Shown piece after piece: positions 24,601 through 40,879 of a DNA stretch of 64,000 bases. The DNA is from Onchocerca lupi. Its lineage: Eukaryota > Nematoda > Chromadorea > Rhabditida > Onchocercidae. The DNA is taken from contig JAOVVO010000364.1 in assembly GCA_028564675.1 (NCBI GenBank), positions 16,567 to 80,566 of the forward strand, given 5' to 3'. Below the pieces are notes generated by a model, which ran no database searches, had not been told where the DNA came from, and saw only the letters and a list, made by a program, of their open reading frames with translations. Numbering within the stretch: the first letter of the stretch is position 1; the number at the start of each line of letters is the position of its first letter. A program made the translations under genes and the position numbers.

Positions 24601-26726
24601 GTTTGGCTGAATGATCATTAATAGAGATGATAAAGTAACCACGAAATTTGTTGAATCTGTACAATTGAAGGTATGACTCTATTGAGCGCTAATTTTTTTA
24701 GCCATTAGGATTTGTATGCAGATATAAAAAAATTAGAGAAAAGCGAGACAATAATAAATTGAGATATGAAAAACGAGACAATAATTACCTCTTAAATACA
24801 TTGCAGAAATTGTTGTGGCAGCAGAAAAGAATCGTTACCTTCATAGCTTTGGTTGTAGCATTTGCTGTTTCTTTTTTCACATTTATAGGTCAGTAATAAA
24901 CAGAATCTTGTTTATTCAGAACAATCTTTTTTCAAGATTTCGACCATTAATCAATACATTTTTCTAGAGATTGAGCTTCACATCTTGAAAAAAGACTATT
25001 TTTCGCGTTTTTTATATGTTCTCATTATTTTGCTTGTAGGATTGACCAGTTACACTGGATGATTACTTACATCTCTCGTTGCATTTGATTTCATGTCATC
25101 GTCCGAAAAATAAAAAAATGCAAGACTTTGAAAAAATTTTTTAGTGTTTGATGGCAAATAATTTTTGATGCTTTGATATTTAGTGCTTTTAGGTTCAACT
25201 CACATTTCATTCTATTATCTCAAATTCCGATTTGGTTGGGATGCTGAATTGTACGGATTCCTTAAAGGACCCACACAAGGATTCGCAATGTTAAATGTAA
25301 CTGGCTTCGAATTTTTAAAAACACGGATTATTTTAATGTGGTAACTTATGGGAGCAGAAAGTTTTTCGTTTATTGAATCGAATGTCAATTTTATAATTTA
25401 CATTTATTTCTTCAATTTTTCATTTCGTTAATTTTTATATGATTTATAATTTACACTAACTTTATAGGTACTGTTTATTTATCCATTATTACGAACACAC
25501 AATTTCACCGATCGGACGCTTTCTCTAATTGGAGTGATTTCAAGAGCTCTGGGTAGATTATGGCTAGCTGTTACATGGAGCACACCATCTACGTTTTTGT
25601 GTTAGATGGTTTTTTGTATTATTTTTGTGTTAGATTTAATTTTTATGTTATTTTTGTTTCTTTTTTTTTGTGTGTGTGTTCATTTAGATCTCATTACTCT
25701 AATATCGCTATTACAAATTTACGCTATACTGATTAATTATTGGAATTATTTTTTTGGAGTTTTAGCAGAATAATGAGAGAAAATTCGATTAGATTAGATT
25801 TCATGATAAGAGAATCTAGTTATTTTCTTTCATTAGTTTACTAACATTAGTATCATGATTAGTCACCTAAAGCTATGATGCCAGTCTGGTAGGTTGATGG
25901 TAATTCCTTGTTCATTCATCTATCGTCCTAACTAAGGAATGATGTAAATGGCACACTTTTCGAATGATTTTTTTTTTGATTAGGGATTTGAAATTTTAGG
26001 ACTTGATAAAAACTTTCATTCTTTTTAGTGATGCTTTTCGACTCATTTGCACGTTTTGCTGCTTCTGGTATGAGAGCAATTTCAGCTAACATGGTACCGC
26101 TTAGAAATCACGGTATGTATGTCTGTACAATGTCGATAGTATTTCTATACAAAAGCATTTGTAGTAGGGATTTCATATCAAAAATTTCCGTCAAAATCAT
26201 CCCCATGCGCAAGCTTGAACTATTTAAATGGAATCCTGACATGCTGTAGATGACTAAAAGTTGAAATTCAGCTTTGATTGAATTTTTACAAGTGATTTCG
26301 ACTATCATTTTGGAAATGACATAGTCCAAGATACTCATCTCAAAAACATATTCCAGATATTGATATCAAGTAAAAAACGTGAAAATAAAGAAACCAGTAC
26401 TTTAATTATGAGATCTCAATTGTTCGAAGTTTGTAAGCCATTCATTAAATTCTGACTTTAGGCTCCATGTTTACGCTCTTTGCGGTAACGGAAGCATTCA
26501 GCAATTTAATAGCTGCCATAATATTTCATACACTTTTTCCATTATCGCTCGATTTCTTACCTCAATTGTCATTCTACATCCTTGCTGTTATAATGTTAAT
26601 TCCAATCGTCATACTTTAGTAAGTTCATTTTAATTATTCGAATTTTTTAATTTAAGTGGCATCCTAATTTACTCTCGTTTTTACGCCTTTTTTTTTTTTA
26701 GTAAAATGCCAGACAGGAAGCAGTGA
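21618..26726 (+). CDS. Major facilitator transporter, SLC46-like (proton-coupled folate/thymic stromal cotransporter type)
   Basis: Exons: 21618-21761, 22323-22432, 22642-22792, 22861-23137, 23195-23373, (23534-~23630 doubtful), 24702-24888, 25193-25296, 25468-25600, 26029-26112, 26462-26618, 26702-26726. Phases agree with the doubtful exon left out. The protein has about 12 hydrophobic segments. It shows SLC46-like features: a short TM1 (LKTIRINVPLCLYSITSF), a Cys/Asn-bearing first external loop (GIGVNCSHREISSN), then SLGLFTSALIGRFSDTKSRK as the MFS TM2-3 loop, and YMSIFSSFFAYATDSM in TM4-5. The second half includes FGWDAELYGFLKGPTQG and ends MPDRKQ. Family members move folates, haem or small hydrophilic metabolites with protons across plasma or lysosomal membranes; the substrate here cannot be told. 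The start ATG at 21618 follows no clear signal sequence, as expected. An AATAAA begins three bases after the stop (26729). Confidence 0.8.
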
Positions 26727-28622
26727 AAAATAAAAGAATACTCCAATTCTTTTCGGAACTTTGAAGAATAAGATTCACTTTCACCTGATATTTGATTTCC
26801 TGAAGTGTCTTTTCCTTAAAATTACCATATTTCTTTAATAAGTTAACTTTCAGTTTATTACCAGAACAATTGACAAACATCACAGAATGAATCTAATTCA
26901 GTTACAACAACGAACACAGTTATGGAATCTTCAGAACTGTCAAATATCTTAGATTTGCGTGATATAAGACTCAAGCATTGATGGACCAGTCTATCCTGCT
27001 TTCCCTTGATTCTTAGTCAAAACGAGTAAGGATTCGACATCTTTTGATCAAGAATGAGAAAGAAATCCTTAAGGAAATTTATTAGAAGTCTTTTCTAAAA
27101 ACTTTGCAGAAAAAATGGGAATCTAGATAATTTCAATACAAAACATTCTCAAATATTGTTTTCATATTTTTATACTAATAAAAACTAGAATTCGCTATCC
27201 CTTCAAGTCAGTATTACAGCATACCGGTGTAACATCAATATATATTAAAACATAACTTTAGAAGAATTACTTCAAAAACCATCATGAGTGCTTCACTATC
27301 ACTTGGTGCAGCATCAATTACAATATCATATACATGCCATAAGTAATTGATATTTATCATTCTTTGTTCATTTGATATTAAATTGATGTTGATATATATA
27401 CTTGAAAAACTTTTTGTGAATTGCATTCGCAAGCGATACAAAACAGTGATCACAAAACTCCAATGATCGCAGAAAACTCCAATATAAAAGAGGTCGATAC
27501 TTCACGTCAGTCACTAGCATTCCTTTCTACATGCTTAATAAGTAGTAAATTTAGCTGTGGATCTTCTACAAAGCAACTATTTATGGAAAGATCAGAGTTA
27601 CAATGGATTTTTTCAAGAGTTTGCAACTTCCTTCAGGTCAGCAAAAACTCAAAAACTAATAATCCTTAAACTGAAGTCTTCCGAAATCAGGTAAATACAA
27701 AAAAATCAATTATACAAAATAGATTTTATTCCCTTCCTGGTTAACAAATAAAGAAAGCACATCAAATCGCATTTGAATAATACTCCACCGAGAACTATGA
27801 CACGGTTTCGCCTTAGAATATAAAAGTAAGAAAAGTGCAAGGAAATGAAGTAGCAATATAAAGTTGCGAAAATGAATATATTTTAACATGAATCTATAAA
27901 AAAGAAAAAGGAATCTATTGCTTCTTTTCAATTTCAAGCGAATACTACATGAAACAGCATCCTTTCATGAGAATTTATGCTAAAGATGTAACGCCATGAA
28001 TGATCATTTCTTTCAATGCATGTTATTTCTTCCACTCAGCATACTCATCTTCCCAAAAACTTAAACTCTGTGATTCCTTTAAAACTTTTTTACTTTCCAT
28101 CTTTACATCTATTGCGCCTTCCACAGTAACTTCACTGAATGATATGTAATGCTGACATAGTAAAAATCATGAACTACAACAGAGGAGGTACAAGAATAGC
28201 TGGCAAAAAATAAAACCGAAAATCACATTAATTTTTACGCATTATTAGTTTGTGTTTATATACTAATTACTTTTTGAAGTTTTAACCTCATTTTCCACAT
28301 AATGGAAAAAGTATTTTTCAGTTTTTCTATCCTCTGACTTGACAATTTCTAAATCACAAAGACTTATGCTAAATCAATGAAAATCATGCAGCGAGATTAA
28401 AAACCTTAAATTATTTAAGAACAAGCGAACACTCTGCAAAAGAAATGAAAATAATGAATTCAGTCTCTTCAGAAATATTTACACCAAGAAATTTCGCACG
28501 GGAAAATGCTCGATGTGCTTTTCTCATGATGGAAATGAAAGTCATAAAGAAGCGAAAATGTATGGGTGGAAAAAAAGAGGTGGAAGAGAGATACCATTTA
28601 CCAATACATGTCATGTTTCGAC
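26727..28622. other. Intergenic between convergent genes, no gene seen
   Basis: The SLC46-like gene (+) and PP1-beta (-) point at each other here, so the stretch should hold both 3' UTRs. A plus-strand ORF at 27421-27669 lacks motifs and clear splice sites. ORFs at 28411-28681 on both strands adjoin the PP1 3' end and are not supported as genes. Confidence 0.55.
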
Positions 28623-32595
<3,973 letters not shown>

Positions 32596-34900
32596 AATTG
32601 TAATATGTTACAGCTGCTGTATATAGCTTAATAAGACCACCTTCCCAATACTGTACCTAAAACCGAATATTATTCACAACTTCAATATATCTCGAAAGCC
32701 TATGCTCGTCCTAACAATGCTGCCGTGCCTGGATACCTTTGTCATAATACTACAAAAAACTTGATGAGAATGCATCAAAAGTACCAGAGATTCAAGAAGG
32801 CATTTCAGTTCGCTAACACCAAGACTCATCTCGAACCCCACGTTTTGATAAGCTCCTCCTAACCCACAAACACTCATGAAATAAAAACTCACGTCCAACT
32901 TTAACCGTTCATCAAAACTGGCTGGGCATCAAGAATTTTCAAATGCTTCACGTTAACTACTACGTCAAGACCAATGCCACATATTGCAGCTGTATAATCA
33001 AAAGTTGTAGAATGTTGTAAGAGATTAATCAAGAAATAGAGATTAGATTAGTCGATAAATTGTTTAGTAAATTAAACAACGGATTGATTGAAATAGTGGC
33101 GAGAAGGCCAATTACTTGAGAAGTTCTTTTATAATTGCATAGGGATGGCATCACTACTGAACACTGATGATAATCGTTAAAATGCAATTAAAACGAACAG
33201 AAACTTTAAACACTTTAACATGCTTCTTTTTTTTCTCCATTTAACACATTGCACGTTGGCATTATTTCAACTCTAATTTACTTGAATTTTTGATATTACA
33301 AAGTTTATCTTCTCGTATGAAATTTCTTTATTTTTCGAAAATCCACTTTATATAACATCAACTTTGATAATAGTTAGTGTATGTGGAACGCATACGGTAC
33401 AATCGATTTCGATAAGAGATAAATGATTCGATTTAAATGTACACATCGTTCTTTCTTTTATCGTTATGAGGAGGAGGTTACTTCTTGTGTGGATTTTTTG
33501 TTATAATATCAATTTTTGTATACATCAAACAATAGTTTTTTGAGTAATAAATTTCAAAATTGAAAATATCACAAGAGTATCATTTGGAATGCAAACTAAA
33601 GGTAGACAATGATTGGGCATTGATCCAGCTTTTTCTATTTAGCTTTGAAATGAATCATTCTTAGTATGTTTATTTTGCAATCTAAATGATAGTTGTGATA
33701 TTTTTGATTTTTTGAGGCTGAGTGTTGATTTTTTCATTTTTAATTTGAAATGATGACAGGACCGTGGGTGGTATAATTTTGTTCAAATCTAAATCCTATT
33801 TTATTTTGCGAAGCAGCAAAGCTTTTCTAAACAAATGACTTATCCGCACAGAGATTATGGGATAGAATAAATTCACTTAACTGGAAATTCTCGAATTTCC
33901 CCTTTTCTTCTCAAATGGCACTTCTTTTTGTGTAATCTGCACATTATCCTAAATTACAGGCTTTGATCAATGGTCAATGAACCCAAGGCCGTATGAACAC
34001 ATCGTTGATTTATTACGCCCTTGGTCCTTCGATCCTGTCTGTTCTTCTCGTTTGTAACCACCGACGATCAATTCCATTTGCTTTTTCAAATTCGATGAAA
34101 ATTTGCCCTATTTATTAGTTGCTCGATGAGTTTTGCGCGCTTAGATAATAATCAGCCTGTTTATTTCATTTCTTGCTCTTTCCTTCTCTTTCTTGTTCTG
34201 TCATCTGTGCTACTACCTTAAACTGATCTAAACATTTTCCAAACTGACTAGAAAAGTTAGTCTTTGCTAATAAAAAGATTATTTGTGTCATTTCATTCCC
34301 TTAGCTGTCCTTATTTCCTTCTTCATCTAAGCATATCTATAGTAGAGAGCCCAATTTTCGACTGGTAGAGATTTCAATCTCATTGAAGGATACATCTTAC
34401 TTATTAGATGACATGTAATACTATAACTTTCATATAACTTCGGTTTCGCAATGGAATATACCTAACACTCTTGAGAGGCAAAGATTAGAGTATTATATGC
34501 TTCCTCAAAATTCATAATTTAGCATAATTTATGAAGGAAATTCATTTCAATGATTGTATCGCTTTGTATTGTCAATTCATCACTGAAAAAGTAAAGAAAA
34601 TTGCTTTAGTAATTGCTATTAGTAATGTCGGAATATTGATAGCAATTTTTACTTTTATTCCCAAATTAACTTGTCATTTATCATTATTGTTATTATTGCA
34701 GTTTCATTTATGAATACGATTATAATCACAATTTGCAAATGGAATTAAAACAAATATTTGTGCAGAAATAATAATCAATTCCCATAAATAAGACTGCAAC
34801 CATTAATAATTGTTATTAGCGACTATTAAAACTTTAAAAGAGAACAAGCCGAGAAACCATTCATCTGGAACATATTCTTTGATAGTCTCGATACATTGGT

Positions 34901-34901
<1 letters not shown>

Positions 34902-34942
<41 letters not shown>
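34902..34942. repeat. Poly(T) run, 41 bases
   Basis: Uninterrupted T run in the intergenic region. Nothing around it marks it as the tail of a recognisable retroelement. Confidence 0.9.
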
Positions 34943-34944
<2 letters not shown>

Positions 34945-36884
34945 AAACAGTCGCTGTTTTCAAATGCAAAATTAGCCAGTTATGAAGGAAAAGTTTATGC
35001 ATGACTTATGAATATTTATATGGCCTTCATAACGAATGTTTTTTATTATTCTGAAATTTGAAATCTCAACGACCAGAGAAGTCTCGAGACTTGTCACGCT
35101 TGTCATAACGCTGGGAAAAACCGAGACCAAGTAAGAAATCTTACAGCCTTATTCATTTCATCCATGTCTTACGAAATGTGTGCCATTTGACCGGAAGGAA
35201 AAATGAAAATAAGAATGGAAGAAAGAAAAATTATTAATAGATGTCATTTGTATGATTCTTTATCGTGACATATTTTAGACTGTCCTTCAGAATCTCACTG
35301 CTTGAGTTCTGAAGTGATTGTTTAAAGGAGATATTTCTTTCAGTCACCTTTTCAGTTATCACTGCGGTTAAATTCATCGCCTGAATTAGAATTTCTTAAC
35401 GTCTTCAGAAATTTCTGGCATTTCAGATCTTGGCCCAAACCCAATGAAACATGAAATAAAAGAAATGAAGAAAATATAAAAAGAAAAAAAAAGTGAAAAC
35501 TAAGAGAAAATAAGTACCAAAATTGATTTCAGGCATTTGACAGGAAGAAAATCATTTATGTACTAAAATGTATGAATTGTTACTAACGAAAAGGTGAACA
35601 AACATTAATTTATAAAGTTTCGAAACTTTGATTCTCCTTAAACGATACAATAGGTATTTGCACTTTCTCAGCTGTAACTTTAAATTAAAAAAAAAAAAAG
35701 AGACGAATGAGTCAGTGAGAAGCCAACCTTTCTTTCCGATATTGATTCTATTGCTCCAATTTCATATTCCTTATTTACAGTATATTGTAAATTAAAAAAC
35801 CGAATTAAAGTATGGAATTCATAGTGGATGACTAAATCAACTTAGAGGAAAAGGAATGTGAATTTTTGAGTTTGAAAAAAAAAATAAACTTTTTATACAG
35901 CACGGTTGACTTATAATGCCAGATGGAAGGATTTTGAAGTTGATGATGCATGTTGTGATGCATTCAAGCATCGGAAATTGGACAAGCTAATAGATTTTGA
36001 AGTAGCTGCAACTATATTTCTAAAGATATTTTCAAAAACACCCTTCATTTTTGAAATCCATTAATTATAATATTTCCCAACAGTTTTTATGACTTTTCTG
36101 AAGAAAATTAGCGAAACTTATTGTAATTAGGATGATTGTTATTGATTGATATGTGTCACCTACTAGTTCTTTCTAAATAGAAGTGAACTCTTAACTTTAA
36201 CTTATTATTGAATTTTATAGTAAGACTGCTCGATGTAATTTGAACCTAATAAAAGAAAAAGAATTTACTATAGATCCCAAGAACGTTGAGACTTCGGAGA
36301 CTAGTTTTCGAAGACCTAGGATCATAAAAGTTCTTTAGAAATAAAATAAGTTAAATTTCGAAAAGTATGCTGAGAAGCAGACTTGATAGGTCTTTGGATT
36401 TCGAGCTTTTATCACAGCCTACATATGACCTAGAATATATTCGCAAGAAAAAAATTATTACATTGAAAGGCTTCAGAGTGCTAGAATCTGGAAAATTGCG
36501 GAAATATTGAAGGAAGGAGAGGGAGAGGAGCAAAAATCAGCAAATAACACTATCTGATTTGCAGCTAATTTCAACCACATTTGCACCAAAATTCAGCACG
36601 ACCCGAACAAATCATATCTGCCCAAGGATGAATCATCGATGATTTCCTCTGTTACCATTGGCTCTTCATGTGTTGGATTTCATCTCCATGTTTTTTTGTT
36701 TTTTGATCAGTAAACCAAGCAAAATTTCATGTCATTCCCGAGTTTTATTTTAACATTTGTTTATTTCAAGATTTATTAAATGTCCTTTCTATTTTTAAGT
36801 TTTTCTTATTTGAAAAAAACCCACCTCATCATCGATAAATTTATTATTTGCAGCTAAAATGTGCTACTCACCCTCTAAGGAAAG

Positions 36885-37015
36885 GAAAAAAGAAAGAGAG
36901 AGAGGCAAAGAGAGAGGAGAGAAAGTGTACAGCTAGTGGATAAAAGCTGTACAAATTGTCAATTGTCAAGGCCAATTCTCCTCTCTACGTTCCGTTGACA
37001 GAGAGAGAGAGAGCG
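36885..37015. promoter_or_regulatory. GAGA-rich block flanking a short inverted repeat
   Basis: Two purine blocks of GAGA words (about 36889-36925 and 36999-37013) flank a perfect inverted repeat, TGTACAGCT at 36926-36934 and AGCTGTACA at 36945-36953. GAGA tracts mark promoters or open chromatin in many animals. The site is 3.9 kb from the next start codon, so a distal promoter or enhancer is possible but unproven. Confidence 0.3.
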
Positions 37016-37155
37016 ACGTGGACAAGAGCAAAGAGCTAAGCTGCAAAAAAGCACATTTTCAGCCTAGTTGGTCAACTTTGCTAACAACCACACCGATTGG
37101 TCTTTAGCCTTACGGACGGTGAGTGAAATATGCAATGATAAATGTTTTTTCTTGA

Positions 37156-37220
37156 TGCATGGCATGACATGGCATGGCGTGGCGTGGCGTGGCGTGACGT
37201 GACGTGACGAGGCGTGGCGT
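37156..37220. repeat. GC-rich GGCGT / TGACGT pentamer array
   Basis: A patch of about 65 bases with period 5: GGCAT, then four GGCGT units, then three TGACG units, then mixed. It is sharply richer in G and C than everything around it. The TGACGTGACG part contains overlapping CRE half-sites, so it may bind bZIP factors; it may also be a plain minisatellite. Confidence 0.7.
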
Positions 37221-40200
37221 TCACATTGCTAGATGATCCATCCATTTGGGTATCGTTCCTCGTCTCACCTTCATTCTCCTTCACACTTCGTTTCAATCTT
37301 CATTTCGGTGGCCTCAGTTAGTCAGGTACAGTCGGCAGAACACTGCCCATTCATTATCCCATGTGCAGGAAGACCTCTCCTGAAATTCGTCCTTTTCCGT
37401 TCTTCGCAAAAATCTTTTTTTTCTATTCCTTCATTTTACTCATTTCATTCAGAAGAGTTTTTTAAGCTTCTTCCAGATAATTTCCTCGTGTTTTCGCAGT
37501 ATTTAAAATAATTTCGTCCTTCAGTTATAACTTAATCACTGAGAACTGTCGGGAATGAATTCGAGGTGAAGGGTGTAAGACCGATACCGGAAGCGGAATT
37601 CATGCCATCATCATCTTCATCAAGGGCATTCATCCTTCTACTATGCAATAATTGTTCTGAAGAGGGAACAGTTATCGGACAAAAATTTCACTCATTTCTC
37701 ATAACCATCAAAAAGCATCGTAGTTGATGAAGTTGATAAGCATTATCATCTCTTACTTTTTCCCTTCATCTGTAAGTGCAAAATCGCCCTATAATATTGT
37801 CAGTCACAGGTCAAGTTAAATCTCCCTGCAGTGAAGTCAGTCGCTTGATGGCTTTATTTCGATTTGCTAAACCTGGGAAAGTAAGCGCTTTTTGCACTTA
37901 GCATAAAAAAGGTTATTGAAAAATTGAATTCCATGTTACATAGAGCCCTTCATAATATTTTTTAAAGAGTGCTAGTATCGAATTACATCGGGATTATTAT
38001 ACAAATTTCATATCGTCTATTGCAGTATTTTAGCAGTTTAATTGCTAACTTTGGAAAGCTTAGTTCTTCTTGTCTTTCTGTAATATCTCATTTTTAACGA
38101 CATTATTTTCAAAACCAAAAGCAAAAAAAAAAAATGAAAGAAACGAATATAAAGAATTGATTTTTGATTTCATTTGTTATTGTTGCATAGCGATTTCATG
38201 AGAACTGAAAATCTTGCTTCCATCAATCTGTTTACTTTTAGTTAAGCACAAGCTTTTTTGCTTTTGCCAAAAAAGAAGCTGTTCGAAAGGTTGTCAAAGT
38301 TCACGAACAATTATATTTGATATTTCCGAACTTCTGTTTCATTGGAACTTTTCGTTTTATCCAAACATGGGAAATTGTTTTATAGCACACTTATCACAAT
38401 TTCTTTTTATAATAATAATGTTGCTTTTCGTTGATAATTAGTTATATGGTAACAGTATTTTCATGGTTTCGTTATCATCGAATCGATGCAACATGATGAA
38501 ATAATTTGTAGGTGGCTTGAGCATGTTGTACTTACTATTTCTTTTAGAAGTTTTCATTTGTATGATTTGAGTAATTATTATGAGGTAAAGAGAACGGGAG
38601 CCAAGATGGAAGAGATAAATTTAGATCGAAATTCTTTAGAAGCGATCAATATTTATGGGAGAGTTAGAAAGCAAGTAAAAGTCACGAGTTTGCATCAATT
38701 TTAAAATTTTCACTCCAACACGATTGTACTGTACAGTGCGAATAGCATCGTCATCATCTCCAGAAATGCTTGGAGTACGGCTGTCAATCAAGGCAGTCAG
38801 CAAAAGTTGCTGATTGATTAAACATCAAAACAACTATGCCCTCCGCTCTGTAATCTCTTATGTAACTAAATCGAATTTTCTGGAGAATTGAAATGGAAAG
38901 CGAGGAATTAAAGAAGGATTGATTGATGGTTTTGCCTTTCCGAATTTCGAAATGGCATCGGTAATAATGCAGTAATTTGATAATAGTAGTTGTGATATCG
39001 ATGGAACTGTCAATAATTTTTGTGGTAATCATTCTTTACTGATCACAACATTTCACGGGAAAATGATGTAATATTTCAGATATCCTTGTCATTTTTCATT
39101 TTTATGGTCAGAAGTTTGATTCTATTCTTTTGTTGCTTAAAATTGAGAGATAATTTATTTGCAGATATCATTTTATCATTGATCATTTTTTATTGTAGAG
39201 GCATTCGATACACCCTTGCAAATTATAACCTGTTTAACTTTTTCATGTCACGTTCTTTTGTGCACTGCTGACTTGAAAGAATGAGATATATTTCCTTAGT
39301 AAAAGTAAGATAAATGATCAACTTGATAAGGATCTGATTTAATTCACAGTTTTGCCTGGTATTATCATGCCATTCATTCGTTTAATAAGGAATAGATTTT
39401 GAACTCAAAGAAGAAATCTCTAAACCATTATATTTTTATTCCTTGTTATCTCTTGATTGGTATTCTGATTAGTACTCACAATGCAAAACTTTTGATCCTT
39501 GATTATCGTCTTTTTTTTTTTTTTTGCACGAAAAATCGCCATTTTTCGGTGATAGGAATCAGTCGCGTTGTTTATTGGTTAAATGTGAAAATTTCGAAAT
39601 GTGTGCGACAGTGCGATATGATAGGATGTTTTCATTCAAATATTCATCCTTGATCATTGATTAATCTGTGAGGAGGAATTTCATGCTTCAATCACTGCTC
39701 GTTGCATGCATTTGCCCACCGGACGTCTTTTATTAGAATTGATAAAATCGATGATGCATCTATATGATGATTTCTTCCTGGAACAAAATCCGTATTACTT
39801 TGGATCGTCGCTTTTCAGAGTTGCAGAAACATCGAATGGTTGTAACATTTCGAGGGCGGCATCGTAGCATTTATGTAGTATTTCGGATTGCACCCTTAGA
39901 AAGATGGATGTCGTTGTTTTATCAGTAATATTCTCTTTCTGCTCGCTCTTTTGTGTCATTGTTTGATTGAGATCTCTCGATAATACTCGGTTTGTTTACT
40001 TACCCGAAGTAAACTTGCAGATTCTTTCCATCTGATCCATTTGTTGAGATTAAAAAACATCCGTGCAGGTTTCTCTCTTTTTTCTCAAAATATCAATTAC
40101 CTGCAATTCTAATCGTTCTTACTGATGCGTGCAATCTGTTAGAGACTAATAGAACGGCCGTTTTTTTATAATAAATATTCGAAAATATTCACCGAAGCGG

Positions 40201-40599
40201 AAAGAGCTTTTAGTGAAATTAGTCATTGTATTCTCGATGCCAATATTATCCCTCTTCATTTACCTTGATATGGACCTCTTCCTCTCCAGTTTTTTCTTTT
40301 TTCTCTTTTTTGTGACTGCTTTAAAGAAGGAGCGATGTAGAAGCCTGAGATGCTGGACTGAACATAACATCTCTGAATTAGTAGGAATCATTCATTAATA
40401 GTAGCATTCAGGAGAATATGCATCAGCAAGAAGTTGGATGAATTCCAATTAATATGTGGACAGTTGTATTTCATCTACTATGCACATTGTGTTTCATTTG
40501 TGTCGTTCATGTCGTAGGATGATGAATCTTGTTTCCTTTCTTATTCTTCATTCATTTCTATTTCAAATAAGATTTATCAACTACCTGAGAGGTATTTTC

Positions 40600-40607
40600 G
40601 TTGTTGT

Positions 40608-40642
<35 letters not shown>
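40600..40642. repeat. (GTT)n microsatellite
   Basis: About 14 TTG/GTT units with one slipped base near the start, 240 bases upstream of the ATG of the next gene. Confidence 0.9.
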
Positions 40643-40879
40643 ATATACCTTCATGCACTAAGTATATTTTGATTCAATTTATTGCCAACAGTTCATATAT
40701 TTGACTCATTTATTTGCATATTCATGTACATTTTTCCCTCTATAAATTCTTGCCTTTATTTATGCTCTTCGAACATCAATGTTTCGTAATATATTCGCGA
40801 TTATCTGTTTACTTCACTACATCTATGAAACAGAAATCAAGAATGAGTTTATTTCAACAGTGATTCTAATTTTCAGATT

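Larger units (their letters stand above)
32596..40879. other. Long intergenic stretch, no gene seen
   Basis: Eight kilobases between the divergent starts of PP1-beta (-) and the RVxF-motif gene (+). Short ORFs (for example 34531-34713, 37233-37511, 38486-38704, 39399-39653) lack motifs and splice support. Notable contents are the 41-base poly(T) at 34902-34942, the GAGA-rich block with a short inverted repeat near 36.9-37.0 kb, the GGCGT/TGACGT array near 37.2 kb and a (GTT)n microsatellite near 40.6 kb. Confidence 0.5.

Noticed and set aside
27421..27669. Plus-strand ORF of 82 codons between the SLC46-like and PP1 genes
   Set aside because: Starts at a non-ATG codon, has no recognised domain and no convincing exon partners.
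37233..37511. Plus-strand ORF next to the GC-rich array, possible first exon
   Set aside because: Ser/Phe-rich translation without motif; no splice link to the gene at 40880 could be made.
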